From contig NZ_JPRO01000002.1 of NCBI RefSeq assembly GCF_000737785.1, positions 248,001-312,000 of the forward strand: a stretch of 64,000 nucleotides of DNA, written 5' to 3'. Position 1 is the stretch's first letter, and each line of letters starts with the position of its first letter. Shown in pieces: positions 27,630 through 35,827 of the stretch. Origin of the DNA: Chryseobacterium luteum (GTDB taxonomy: Bacteria; Bacteroidota; Bacteroidia; Flavobacteriales; Weeksellaceae). The notes beneath the pieces were generated by a model. It worked only from the letters and a program-made list of their open reading frames with translations. It was not told the DNA's origin and did not search any database. The position numbers and the translations under genes were made by a program.

Positions 27630-27771
27630 TTTTCAGGGGAATGTTATAGTTTGTATCCAAACATTATTCAAAAGTAGTTCCAAAATTGATAAATATCAAT
27701 CTTTTTCAACAGAAGTTATCAACAACGGAGACTTACAAAATTACTATCTTTACGCATATTAAATTTATGCT

Positions 27772-29100
27772 ATGAATCATAAACCGGTAGAAGGTTTCTC
27801 TAAACTTACAAAGCAGGGAAAAATCGATTGGCTTGTCGGCGAGTATCTTGAAGGAAACGAAGAATATCAAAATATATTAAAGCAATATTGGAACGGAAAT
27901 GCCGATCTTCAGAAACTTCACGAAGAGTTTTCTGAAAATACAATCTCCAATTTTTATATGCCTTACGGAATTGCTCCGAATTTCCTGATTGACGGAAAAT
28001 TATTTGCTCTTCCCATGGCCGTTGAAGAAAGCTCGGTTGTGGCTGCGGCTTCCAAAGCTGCCAAGTTCTGGATTGATAAAGGAGGCTTTAAGACCACCAT
28101 TATCAACAATGAAAAACTGGGGCATACCCATTTTATATTCAATACGGAGTCTCACAAGCTTTTACATTTCTTTAATTTTAATTTAAAGAAAAAGCTGTTT
28201 GAAGCTACAGAAGATATCACCGCCAATATGAGAAAACGCGGGGGTGGAATCCTAGATATCAAATTAGTGGATAAAACTTCAGAAATGCCCAATTATTACC
28301 AGCTTAAAGCGAGCTTTGATACGGTAGATTCCATGGGTGCGAATTTTATCAATTCATGTCTTGAGCAGTTCGGGAAAACACTGAAGCAGGAGATCGCGAC
28401 GAGTGAAGATTTCACGCAGGAGGAAAAAAACTCGCTTCAGATCGTGATGAATATTCTTTCCAATTTCACACCTGACTGTATCGTAAGAGCTGAGGTTTCC
28501 TGTAAGATTGAAGATTTAAAGGATGACAGTGGAATTTCCAATGAAGAATTTGCAAGAAAATTCAAACAGGCTGTTACCATTGCTGAAATTGAACCTTTCC
28601 GTGCTACAACCCACAACAAAGGAATAATGAATGGGGTAGATGCTGTAGTGATCGCCACAGGAAATGATTTCAGGGCAACGGAAGCCTGTGCTCATGCCTA
28701 TGCAGCGAGAGACGGACAATACAGATCACTCACACACTGTACAACGGACGACGGACTTTTCAGATTCTGGATCGATCTTCCGATTTCTGTAGGAGTGGTA
28801 GGAGGCCTTACCAATCTTCACCCATTGGTTAAATTCTCACTGGCACTGCTCGGAAAACCATCTGCACAGGAGCTGATGAGCATTCTGGCTGTTTCCGGGC
28901 TTGCCCAGAATTTTGGAGCCCTTCGTTCTCTGGTGACCACAGGTATCCAGAAAGGCCATATGAAAATGCACCTGCTGAATATTTTGAACCAAATGGGAGC
29001 TACGGAAGAAGAAAAGCAGCATTTTGTGAACTATTTTAAAGATAAAACGGTAAGTCATCATGAGGTTATTAGTGAGTTTAACAGATTAAGAGCCCAGTAA
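27772..29100 (+). CDS. mvaA: Hydroxymethylglutaryl-CoA reductase (class II)
   Basis: Makes mevalonate from HMG-CoA for isoprenoid synthesis; flavobacteria of this group use the mevalonate route. 442 residues, soluble, no membrane domain. Seen: ALPMAVEESSVVAAASKAAKFW near 76-97 (catalytic Glu), DTVDSMGANFINSCLE near 183-198, RAEVSCKIED near 231-240, THNKGIMNGVDAVVIATGNDFRA near 269-291 (Lys and Asp of the active site), GVVGGLTNLHP near 342-352 and a His in KTVSHHEVI near the end. It overlaps by one base (TAATG) the 55-codon gene at 29100, so it heads a coupled cluster. A TATCTTTA near 27744-27751 may be its -7 element. Confidence 0.93.
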   Translation: MNHKPVEGFSKLTKQGKIDWLVGEYLEGNEEYQNILKQYWNGNADLQKLHEEFSENTISNFYMPYGIAPNFLIDGKLFALPMAVEESSVVAAASKAAKFWIDKGGFKTTIINNEKLGHTHFIFNTESHKLLHFFNFNLKKKLFEATEDITANMRKRGGGILDIKLVDKTSEMPNYYQLKASFDTVDSMGANFINSCLEQFGKTLKQEIATSEDFTQEEKNSLQIVMNILSNFTPDCIVRAEVSCKIEDLKDDSGISNEEFARKFKQAVTIAEIEPFRATTHNKGIMNGVDAVVIATGNDFRATEACAHAYAARDGQYRSLTHCTTDDGLFRFWIDLPISVGVVGGLTNLHPLVKFSLALLGKPSAQELMSILAVSGLAQNFGALRSLVTTGIQKGHMKMHLLNILNQMGATEEEKQHFVNYFKDKTVSHHEVISEFNRLRAQ

Positions 29101-29267
29101 TGCTGCAGATTATTTTGCCGATAATATTTATCATCTTCGGGATCTTTTTAAAGAAAACAACGTCACCGGGCTTTAGAAATTCCAAAAAGCTTTCCAATAT
29201 CTTTATTATATTGGGAATATCAACTTTGGTGGCAAAACTCATTTTAATCTACATTCATTCAAAATAA
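29100..29267 (+). CDS. 55-residue two-helix membrane protein, translationally coupled
   Basis: ATG at 29100 uses the last base of the mvaA stop (TAATG), and its own stop TAA at 29265-29267 shares its last base with the ATG of the next gene. The peptide has a first hydrophobic segment (LQIILPIIFIIFGIFL, about 2-17), a basic loop (KKTTSPGFRNSKKL) and a second segment (SNIFIILGISTLVAKLILIY, about 32-51), ending IHSK. Both overlaps and the clean two-helix design argue for a real gene. Function unknown; it may be a small membrane partner of the next gene product or merely an operon spacer. Confidence 0.72.
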   Translation: MLQIILPIIFIIFGIFLKKTTSPGFRNSKKLSNIFIILGISTLVAKLILIYIHSK

Positions 29268-30343
29268 TGAAAAAGAAAATAGTATTCTTCCTGTTGATTT
29301 CGGGCGTATATTTTTCTCAGCAGAAAAACGTAAAGATCAGCGATCTACAGCCGAAATCTGAAGATGCTGTTTTTCCGGTGGTTTCCTATCCTGGAAATCC
29401 TTTGGCTGAAAATAAGATGAATACCTTTCTGCAGGTCAATGAGCTGGAATATATCCCGAACTCAGGGCCTGATCCTTTTAAAAAGGCTGCCACTGCGACC
29501 AACTCCTATACCAATTATCTCTATTTTTACAGTTGGAAAAAATTAGAAACCCCTAAAAATATTCTTAGTATTGGTATAGATGGCGAAGCTTCGGGAGCTT
29601 ATCCGGAAGGTTTTTCCAAATGGATTAATTTTGATCTCAGAACAGGAAATTTTATTAATGGTCCCGATTTATTTCGGCCCAATGCTTTTAAAACGATTGA
29701 AAACTTAATCAATCAGAAAATCAGGAAAAGAGTTGATGATTTTGTTAAAGAATTGAAAGCAGATAAAAATCCTACAGAAGAAGTTCAGGAGCAGATTGCA
29801 ATGTATGAAGGCTGTTTTTTAGAAAATACCCTGGAATACATTGAGTTCTATTTTGGAAAGGACAAATTGACTTTTGTTGCCGGAAGATGTTCCAATCATG
29901 CGATGAGAGCATTGGATGATCTGGGAAGTCACAGCATTGAAATTCCTTACAAAGACCTCGAAAAATACTGGAGTCCTTACGCGAAAAATCTTCTGTCCGG
30001 CTCTGAAAAAACTGATACAACAAGTTTCCAGTATAAGCTGTTGAAAGGAAAAATTGATAAATATCCTATTACAGTTCTGATCAAACATCTTTACACGGAT
30101 AATGAGGGAAATGCTTTTTCCGCCATGTATTGGTATGATAAAAATAAAAAATTGATAGAATGGGATGGGAGGATTGACGGAGATCATATTTCCATCACGG
30201 AGAATGATCACTATAATGAAGAATTGGGAAAATGGATTCCGAGGGCTTTTATTGAGGCGAATAAAAAAGGCAGCAAGATCACCGGAACCTGGCAGGATTA
30301 CAAAACAAAAAAATATTTAAATCTGGAATTAGAAGAATTATAA
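29267..30343 (+). CDS. Secreted protein of unknown function (DUF3298-like)
   Basis: 358 residues with signal peptide MKKKIVFFLLISGVYFSQ (cleavage about residue 18). The body contains YFYSWKKLETPKNILSIGID, GEASGAYPEGFSKWINFDLRT (about 108-128), a pattern like the DUF3298/RsiV-type fold in which a Gly-rich GAYP segment precedes the FDL strand, then DKLTFVAGRCSNHAM and IEIPYKDLEKYWSPYAKNLL. The C-terminal quarter (KYPITVLIKHL, NAFSAMYWYDKNKKLIEWDGR, KITGTWQDYKTKKYLNLEL) looks like a separate lipocalin-like or DUF-type beta domain. It starts inside the stop codon of the 55-aa gene and ends one base before the DUF423 gene. The role is unknown. Confidence 0.7.
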   Translation: MKKKIVFFLLISGVYFSQQKNVKISDLQPKSEDAVFPVVSYPGNPLAENKMNTFLQVNELEYIPNSGPDPFKKAATATNSYTNYLYFYSWKKLETPKNILSIGIDGEASGAYPEGFSKWINFDLRTGNFINGPDLFRPNAFKTIENLINQKIRKRVDDFVKELKADKNPTEEVQEQIAMYEGCFLENTLEYIEFYFGKDKLTFVAGRCSNHAMRALDDLGSHSIEIPYKDLEKYWSPYAKNLLSGSEKTDTTSFQYKLLKGKIDKYPITVLIKHLYTDNEGNAFSAMYWYDKNKKLIEWDGRIDGDHISITENDHYNEELGKWIPRAFIEANKKGSKITGTWQDYKTKKYLNLELEEL

Positions 30344-30344
30344 T

Positions 30345-30731
30345 ATGAAAACAATTACTTTAATTTTCGGTGCCGCTTACGGGATGCTGTCAGTGATTTT
30401 GGGAGCTTTCGGAGCGCACGCTTTAAAAAAAATACTCTCTGTGGAAAGGCTTGAAAGTTTTGAAACAGGCGTAAGATATCAGATGTATGCAGCATTTTTC
30501 TTACTGATCATAGGGTACATTCTAAAATTTGATACCTCATCACAGAAATGGATTTCTATTTTAATGATTGCAGGAACCCTCTTATTCTCTTTCAGTATTT
30601 ATTTTCTTAGTTTACAGGATTATCTGGGGGCTAATCTGAAATTCTTAGGCCCAATTACTCCGCTTGGAGGACTTTTTATGATCCTGAGCTGGGGAATGCT
30701 GATTTTCTATTTTGCTAAGAATAAAATTTAA
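30345..30731 (+). CDS. DUF423 family small membrane protein
   Basis: 128 residues with four hydrophobic segments. The start is typical of DUF423 (YgdD-like): LIFGAAYGMLSVILGAFGAHALKK, then the ETGVRYQMYAAFFLLIIGY segment. Further helices are near 68-88 and 102-123 (GPITPLGGLFMILSWGMLIF). Function unknown across the family. It begins one base after the upstream stop and is the last gene of the mvaA cluster before the terminator at 30744. Confidence 0.92.
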   Translation: MKTITLIFGAAYGMLSVILGAFGAHALKKILSVERLESFETGVRYQMYAAFFLLIIGYILKFDTSSQKWISILMIAGTLLFSFSIYFLSLQDYLGANLKFLGPITPLGGLFMILSWGMLIFYFAKNKI

Positions 30732-30743
30732 AAATACAATATA

Positions 30744-30780
30744 ATAAGGCTTCGGGTGTATCAGAAGCCTTATATTTTTT
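30744..30780 (+). terminator. Terminator of the mvaA-DUF423 cluster
   Basis: ATAAGGCTTC (30744-30753), 10-base loop, GAAGCCTTAT (30764-30773), ATTTTTT. Confidence 0.9.
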
Positions 30781-30870
30781 GAACACAAACAGATTCACTA
30801 AAATCACTCTCGCAGGATGGTAACATTCGTGGAATTTGTGAAAAAGATTAGTGAAATTCGTGTTTTTTTA
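30781..30870. repeat. ATTCGTG-type intergenic repeat
   Basis: Words AACACaaac...TCACT on the left are mirrored by AGTGAaattcGTGTT on the right, with ACATTCGTGGAATTTGTG in the middle. The same vocabulary (CACGAAT, ATTCGTG, ATTCGTG) appears at about 12606-12648. It looks like a dispersed flavobacterial intergenic element. Confidence 0.5.
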
Positions 30871-30919
30871 ATATAAAGTTCAATATACACAATGATGGCC
30901 ATATTTAAAATCAATTAAA

Positions 30920-32197
30920 ATGAAAATCAATAGAAGAAGAAGGTTAATAAAAACATTCAATCTTCTGGACCAGCCTATAAGATTCAATCCGTTTGTATTC
31001 AGCAGGACTTTTTTCATGTGGGCTTTTACAGGTCTTGTAGGAGGAGCTATTGCGGGAGGTTACTGGATCGTATTAGAACATTTTACGGAATTTTTAGCTG
31101 AATTTCAGGGCTGGATGGTTATTCCTACCATGGCGGTCTGCGGTCTGCTGGCAGGACTTGTTATCCACTTTATCGGAGATCCGGGAGAAATTCATCTGAT
31201 TGTCAATAATATCAGGTTTAATAAAGGAAAACTGGATCCGAAAAATAATCCATCCATGATCCTTTCTTCCCTGTTTTGTGTGGCGTCGGGAGGAAGTCTT
31301 GGTCCTGAAGCACCTCTGGTTCAGGTTACCGGTTCCACAGGAACCTGGCTGGGGAAAATTTTCAGACTGAAAGGCGAGGAACTCCGTTCTTTGAGCATTG
31401 CAGGAATGGCTTCAGGTTTTACTGCCTTGTTTGGGGCTCCGCTTGGAGGAAGTCTCTTTTCCCTTGAAATTCTGCATCACAGGCATGCGGTGGAATATTA
31501 TAAAGCCATTATTCCTGCTTTGGTGGCGAGCTGTTTCAGCTATGTCATGTTCGCTCTGATCATTCACTTGGGGATAGGGGCAACATGGAATCTGAAGGCA
31601 TACCATTATTCAGGAGTATATGATTTTATCTACGCCTTTTTATTTGGAGTGGTGGCTACCATGTTCGGATGGATCTTCATTTTTGTTGTGAAATTTTTCA
31701 AAAAAGTCTTTGAATACAGGTCATTTCCGATTTATATAAAAACATTGGTCGGAGGAATTATTTTAGGGGTTATTGCCTATAATTTCCCGATCACAAGATA
31801 CTTCGGGCATCATGAGATCAACGAGCTGATCAACGGAAATTTTGCCCTGAACTTTTTGATTGTGATCCTTATTTTTAAAATCATAGCTATTGCTGTTACC
31901 GTGACTTCAGGATGGAGAGGCGGTTTCATCATTCCTTTGTTTTTTGTGGGAACCACCTTAGGACTGATTATCCATCAGCTGTTTCCATCAGTGGATACTA
32001 CTTTGGCCATTGTAAGCTGTATGGCAGCGATTAATGCCTGTGTAACGAGAACACCTATGAGTACAACGATTATTTTGGGGACCTTAACCGGGTTTACTTA
32101 TTTCGTCCCGATACTTTTTGCCAGCTTAACAGGTTATTTCCTGGCTCCTAAAATTCCTTTCATCGGGTCGCAGTCTGAAAAATTGTCCGAAGAATAA
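30920..32197 (+). CDS. ClC-family chloride channel/transporter
   Basis: 425 residues, polytopic. Seen: GDPGEIHLIVNNI near 86-98 (helix C-D region, where the canonical GSGIP anion site lies), CVASGGSLGPEAPLVQVTGSTG near 120-141 (helix F), GMASGFTALFGAPLGGSLFSLE near 157-178, and TSGWRGGFIIPLFFVGTTLG near 330-349, followed by CVTRTPMSTTII near 375-386. The helix F motif normally reads GREGP, where the Glu is the external gate; here it reads GSLGP, so the gate position appears to be Leu, with a Glu two residues after it. No C-terminal CBS domains. It may be a channel rather than a proton antiporter. A single gene after the repeat at 30781. Confidence 0.88.
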   Translation: MKINRRRRLIKTFNLLDQPIRFNPFVFSRTFFMWAFTGLVGGAIAGGYWIVLEHFTEFLAEFQGWMVIPTMAVCGLLAGLVIHFIGDPGEIHLIVNNIRFNKGKLDPKNNPSMILSSLFCVASGGSLGPEAPLVQVTGSTGTWLGKIFRLKGEELRSLSIAGMASGFTALFGAPLGGSLFSLEILHHRHAVEYYKAIIPALVASCFSYVMFALIIHLGIGATWNLKAYHYSGVYDFIYAFLFGVVATMFGWIFIFVVKFFKKVFEYRSFPIYIKTLVGGIILGVIAYNFPITRYFGHHEINELINGNFALNFLIVILIFKIIAIAVTVTSGWRGGFIIPLFFVGTTLGLIIHQLFPSVDTTLAIVSCMAAINACVTRTPMSTTIILGTLTGFTYFVPILFASLTGYFLAPKIPFIGSQSEKLSEE

Positions 32198-32259
32198 GGC
32201 AAATCCGGAACACATGTTAAAAATCAAGTTCCTGCGCTTTAATTTTTAAGTCAATAAAC

Positions 32260-32289
32260 TTGAACTTCCATGTCTTTTTAGTAAATTTG
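32260..32289 (+). promoter_or_regulatory. Promoter of sucC
   Basis: TTG (32260-32262), 19 bases, TAAATTTG (32282-32289); leader of about 32 bases to the ATG at 32328. Confidence 0.82.
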
Positions 32290-32327
32290 TCAACCTTTAA
32301 AATTTAAAATAAAATAATAAAAATAAT

Positions 32328-33518
32328 ATGAATCTTCACGAGTATCAATCAAAAGAGATTTTATCAAAGTATGGAGTAGCTATCCAACGCGGTTTCGTAG
32401 CAAATAATGTAGATGAAGCTGTAGCAGCTGCAGAAAAACTGACTGCTGAAACCGGAGCTCAGGCTTGGGTTGTAAAAGCACAGATCCACGCAGGCGGACG
32501 TGGTAAAGGTGGTGGTGTAAAGTTCTCTCCAAACATGGATAAGCTTAAAGAAAACGCTCAGAACATCATCGGAATGCAGTTGGTAACTCCACAAACTTCT
32601 GCTGAAGGTAAAAAAGTACACTCTGTTTTGGTTGCAGAAGATGTTTATTATCCGGGAGAATCTGAAACTAAAGAATTTTATGTTTCTATTCTTTTAGACA
32701 GAGCTGAAGGTAAAAATACAATCGTATATTCTACTGAAGGCGGTATGGACATTGAGCACGTTGCAGAAGTAACTCCTCATTTGATCCACAAGGAAATCAT
32801 TGATCCTGCTTTAGGTCTTCAGGGATTCCAGGCTAGAAAAATCGCTTTCAACTTAGGTCTTGAAGGAAATGCTTTCAAAGAATTCACAAAATTCATTGCC
32901 TCTCTTTACAATGCTTACACTGGAATTGATGCCTCTCTTTTCGAGATCAACCCTGTGCTGAAAACTTCAGATAACAAAATTATCGCTGTTGATGCTAAAG
33001 TAACTTTAGATGGTAACGCATTATTCCGTCACAAAGATCTTGAGGCTTTAAGAGATACAAGAGAAGAAGATCCAATGGATGTTGAAGCGGGTGAAGCTGG
33101 CCTTAACTTCGTAAAACTTGACGGTAACGTTGCTTGTATGGTAAACGGTGCAGGTCTTGCAATGGCAACTATGGATATCATCAAATTATCCGGTGGTAGC
33201 CCTGCTAACTTCTTGGACGTTGGAGGTACTGCCGATGCTCAGAGAGTTCAGACTGCTTTCGGGATTATCTTAAGAGATCCTAACGTAAAAGCTATCCTGA
33301 TCAACATCTTCGGAGGTATCGTAAGATGTGACAGAGTTGCTCAGGGTGTCGTAGACGCTTACAGAGCTATGGGAAGCCTTCCTGTTCCATTGATCGTAAG
33401 ATTACAGGGAACCAATGCTGTAGAAGCTAAAAAATTAATTGATGATTCAGGTCTTCCTGTACATTCAGCAATTACTTTGGAAGAAGCTGCAAACAAAGTA
33501 AAAGAAGTTTTAGCATAA
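32328..33518 (+). CDS. sucC: Succinyl-CoA synthetase, beta subunit
   Basis: TCA-cycle enzyme subunit coupling succinyl-CoA hydrolysis to nucleotide triphosphate formation. 396 residues. The ATP-grasp start NLHEYQSKEILSKYGV, WVVKAQIHAGGRGKGGGVK near 46-64, FEINPVLKT near 205-213, GNVACMVNGAGLAMATMDI near 263-281, GGSPANFLDVGGTA near 286-299 and NIFGGIVRCDRVA near 324-336 are diagnostic. sucD is not next to it; the terminator at 33542 closes the gene, so the alpha subunit is encoded elsewhere, as is common in Bacteroidetes. Strong promoter and optimal-looking codon use suggest high expression. Confidence 0.98.
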   Translation: MNLHEYQSKEILSKYGVAIQRGFVANNVDEAVAAAEKLTAETGAQAWVVKAQIHAGGRGKGGGVKFSPNMDKLKENAQNIIGMQLVTPQTSAEGKKVHSVLVAEDVYYPGESETKEFYVSILLDRAEGKNTIVYSTEGGMDIEHVAEVTPHLIHKEIIDPALGLQGFQARKIAFNLGLEGNAFKEFTKFIASLYNAYTGIDASLFEINPVLKTSDNKIIAVDAKVTLDGNALFRHKDLEALRDTREEDPMDVEAGEAGLNFVKLDGNVACMVNGAGLAMATMDIIKLSGGSPANFLDVGGTADAQRVQTAFGIILRDPNVKAILINIFGGIVRCDRVAQGVVDAYRAMGSLPVPLIVRLQGTNAVEAKKLIDDSGLPVHSAITLEEAANKVKEVLA

Positions 33519-33541
33519 GCCTGAACTTTTAAATAATACAG

Positions 33542-33572
33542 AAAACCGTTTCAATTTTTGGAACGGTTTTTT
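33542..33572 (+). terminator. Terminator of sucC
   Basis: AAAACCGTT (33542-33550), AACGGTTTT (33562-33570), TT. Confidence 0.88.
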
Positions 33573-33598
33573 CATGTTCAAAAACTTAAAATGGTCTG

Positions 33599-34081
33599 AT
33601 GAAAAACCTGTGTATCCCCAACCCTTGCTCTGAAAACTGGGAAACGATGTCTCCTCAGGAAAAAGGGAGATTTTGTTCTGTCTGTAACAAATGTGTGATT
33701 GATTTTACACAAAAACAACCTCAGGAAATCGCGCGGATTATTGATGAAAAAAAAGATGAAGAAGTCTGCGGAAGATTTTACAAACATCAATTAAACAAAG
33801 GAGTTGAACAATCTGAACGATTAAAAACTCAATTTTTTGCATTTATTCCTTCTTATTTTCAGAATAATAAAATTACGTTGGCTGTGTTTTCGTTGATTTT
33901 ATTTTTAGCCGGATGTTCTAAACCAAAGGATACCTGTACGGCAACAACTGGGTTGGTGACCATTGAAGAAGACAGCAATCAATCCAACAATAATTATGTG
34001 ATGGGAGAGGCATTGATCCAAAATGATTCCGTTGCAAAAGTGGATAAGAAAGACAGTTCTAAATTAAACCATAAAAAATAA
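33599..34081 (+). CDS. Single-pass membrane protein with conserved four-Cys cytoplasmic motif
   Basis: 160 residues. The N-terminal about 60 carry PCSENWETMSPQEKGRFCSV then CNKCVIDFT, a Cys motif (Cys near 10, 26, 29, 32) that recurs in Chryseobacterium proteins and in some energy-transducer-like proteins, probably a small metal-binding knuckle. One membrane or lipobox segment is near 92-108 (ITLAVFSLILFLAGC), and the remaining about 50 residues are polar and Asn/Ser-rich, outside. An LAGC lipobox far from the N-terminus would not be used by lipoprotein signal peptidase in the usual way. Function unknown. A single gene after the sucC terminator. Confidence 0.7.
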   Translation: MKNLCIPNPCSENWETMSPQEKGRFCSVCNKCVIDFTQKQPQEIARIIDEKKDEEVCGRFYKHQLNKGVEQSERLKTQFFAFIPSYFQNNKITLAVFSLILFLAGCSKPKDTCTATTGLVTIEEDSNQSNNNYVMGEALIQNDSVAKVDKKDSSKLNHKK

Positions 34082-34086
34082 GATAC

Positions 34087-34110
34087 AAAAAAACCGCTTA
34101 AGAAAGCGGT
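34087..34110 (-). terminator. Terminator of the MscS-family gene
   Basis: Minus strand ACCGCTT, TCTT, AAGCGGT, TTTTTTTGT; a few bases after the stop at 34117. May also serve the convergent plus-strand gene weakly. Confidence 0.85.
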
Positions 34111-34116
34111 CTTATA

Positions 34117-35001
34117 TTAATGATCCTGATTTTCATCACGAAGAGGTTCTCCATTCGTAATACTTATACTTGTTGGAGTGACCAGCTGAATATGGTCTGT
34201 ATCCAGACGTTCCTTGATCTTCAGATAAGCTTCACTTTTCAGTTGAACCATATTGGCCCCTACTTTCATCCAGAACTTAGCCTGAAGGTTAAAATTGCCC
34301 TGTTTCAGATCAGTTAAGATCACTTCTGACGTATCCAGCCTGTCTACGCCTTCAAGACTTTTAATGACATCCAGCATACCTTTCTGTGCTTTGGTGATAT
34401 CTTCATCCGCAGGAATTTCAAAATTTAAAATGATCTTGCGCTGCGGCGAAGCCGTAATATTGTAAAATGGTGCATTGAAAATGATCTGGTTGGGGATATA
34501 GGCCTTCTTTCCGTCATCAGTAATGATTTTAGTCGTCAAAAAGCCGATTTCATGTACCGTACCGGAATGTGCTCCGATCGTAATGTAATCTCCTATTTTA
34601 AATGCTTTGTCGATGCCGATCAGCATTCCCGAAAAAATACTGGATACCAGATCCTTCAAAGCTACCCCGGCAATCACCCCCGCTACCCCAAGACTTCCGA
34701 TAAACTTCCACAGGAAACCGCTGAGGCCCATAATTTCAAGGGCAATAAAAGTCCCCATCAGCATGATCAGGAACCTGAATATACTTATTAAAGTAACCAG
34801 AGAACTTTCTCTTTGACTTTTCGGAAAAAATTTGTGAAATAATTTTACGGCGCCTAAACTTAAGTATTTACTGGTCACAAGAAAAAAAGAAAATACTAAA
34901 ATTCCGACGATCAGCTTTGGAGTGAGCTCGGCAAACCTCATATACCAGCTTTCCAAAACCCTGTAAATAACATCTACGTAGCTGTACCCATTGTTCTGCA
35001 T
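34117..35001 (-). CDS. Small-conductance mechanosensitive channel (MscS family)
   Basis: 294 residues; an inner-membrane channel that opens on osmotic down-shock. Three hydrophobic segments near 20-45, 65-90 and 92-115; the last is the pore-lining helix with FIGSLGVAGVIAGVALKDLVSSIFSG, then the MscS beta domain (IGDYITIGAHSGTVHEIGFLTTKI, VYIPNQIIFN-like AYIPNQIIFN). The C-terminal alpha/beta part is near 200-285. Length and layout match MscS (286 residues). It diverges from the peroxiredoxin gene. Confidence 0.94.
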   Translation of the reverse strand: MQNNGYSYVDVIYRVLESWYMRFAELTPKLIVGILVFSFFLVTSKYLSLGAVKLFHKFFPKSQRESSLVTLISIFRFLIMLMGTFIALEIMGLSGFLWKFIGSLGVAGVIAGVALKDLVSSIFSGMLIGIDKAFKIGDYITIGAHSGTVHEIGFLTTKIITDDGKKAYIPNQIIFNAPFYNITASPQRKIILNFEIPADEDITKAQKGMLDVIKSLEGVDRLDTSEVILTDLKQGNFNLQAKFWMKVGANMVQLKSEAYLKIKERLDTDHIQLVTPTSISITNGEPLRDENQDH

Positions 35002-35043
35002 GAAAAAAAATTTAGTTAAAGATATAAATTTTCAACAAAAATT

Positions 35044-35073
35044 TTGCCAGTGTCAAAAAGTCTACTAAATTTG
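35044..35073 (+). promoter_or_regulatory. Promoter of the peroxiredoxin gene
   Basis: TTG (35044-35046), 19 bases, TAAATTTG (35066-35073); leader of about 15 bases. Confidence 0.82.
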
Positions 35074-35094
35074 TGGACTATAAAGTAAAATATT

Positions 35095-35730
35095 ATGTCA
35101 ATCAAACTAGGAGATACGGCACCGGACTTTAAAGCAGAAACGTCTTTAGGTGATATTAATTTTTATGAATTTTTAGGGGATTCCTGGGGAATTCTGTTCT
35201 CGCATCCTGCAGATTATACGCCGGTTTGCACTACAGAGCTGGGATATACATCAAAACTGAAATCAGAATTTGATAAAAGAGGAACTAAAGTAATTGCCTT
35301 AAGTGTAGATGGGGTAGAAGACCATCAGAGCTGGATTAAAGATATTAACGAAACTCAGAATACAGATGTACAGTTTCCTATTATTGCAGACAAAGACCGG
35401 AAAATTTCGGAGCTGTATGATTTTATCCACCCGAATGCTTCGGTTACAGCCACTGTACGTTCTTTACTGATCATTGATCCGGCTAAGAAAGTAAGACTGA
35501 TTATCACTTATCCCGCTTCTACAGGAAGAAACTTTAATGAGATCCTGAGAGTGCTGGATTCTTTACAGCTCGTTGATTCACATAAAATTGCAACTCCTGT
35601 CAACTGGGAAAACGGCGATGATGTTATTGTGCCGCCGGCCATTTCTACAGAAGAAGCCAGGAAGATATTTCCGAAAGGAGTTACAGAAGTTAAGCCGTAT
35701 CTGAGATATACGCCTCAGCCCAATACATGA
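35095..35730 (+). CDS. Peroxiredoxin of the Prx6 (1-Cys) type
   Basis: Cytosolic thiol peroxidase reducing H2O2 and organic peroxides. 211 residues. PADYTPVCTTELG puts the peroxidatic Cys at about 45. LSVDGVEDHQSWIKDINE and FPIIADKDRKISELYDFIHP follow, and the long C-terminal extension (TYPASTGRNFNEILRVLDSLQL, then PVNWENGDDVIVPP) is the Prx6-type dimerisation arm. No resolving Cys is present; Cys45 is the only Cys. Strong own promoter and a very strong terminator suggest high independent expression. Confidence 0.95.
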   Translation: MSIKLGDTAPDFKAETSLGDINFYEFLGDSWGILFSHPADYTPVCTTELGYTSKLKSEFDKRGTKVIALSVDGVEDHQSWIKDINETQNTDVQFPIIADKDRKISELYDFIHPNASVTATVRSLLIIDPAKKVRLIITYPASTGRNFNEILRVLDSLQLVDSHKIATPVNWENGDDVIVPPAISTEEARKIFPKGVTEVKPYLRYTPQPNT

Positions 35731-35770
35731 TTTTATTTGATTTTTTATAGTTTAGTTTTAATTTGTACGA

Positions 35771-35801
35771 AAATCGCCCCGGAATATTTCCGGGGCGATT
35801 T
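35771..35801. terminator. Bidirectional terminator between peroxiredoxin and barrel genes
   Basis: AAATCGCCCCGGAA (35771-35784), TAT, perfect 14-base complement (35788-35801). Confidence 0.9.
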
Positions 35802-35827
35802 CATTTTATGATGTAAGTGAAATGTGA

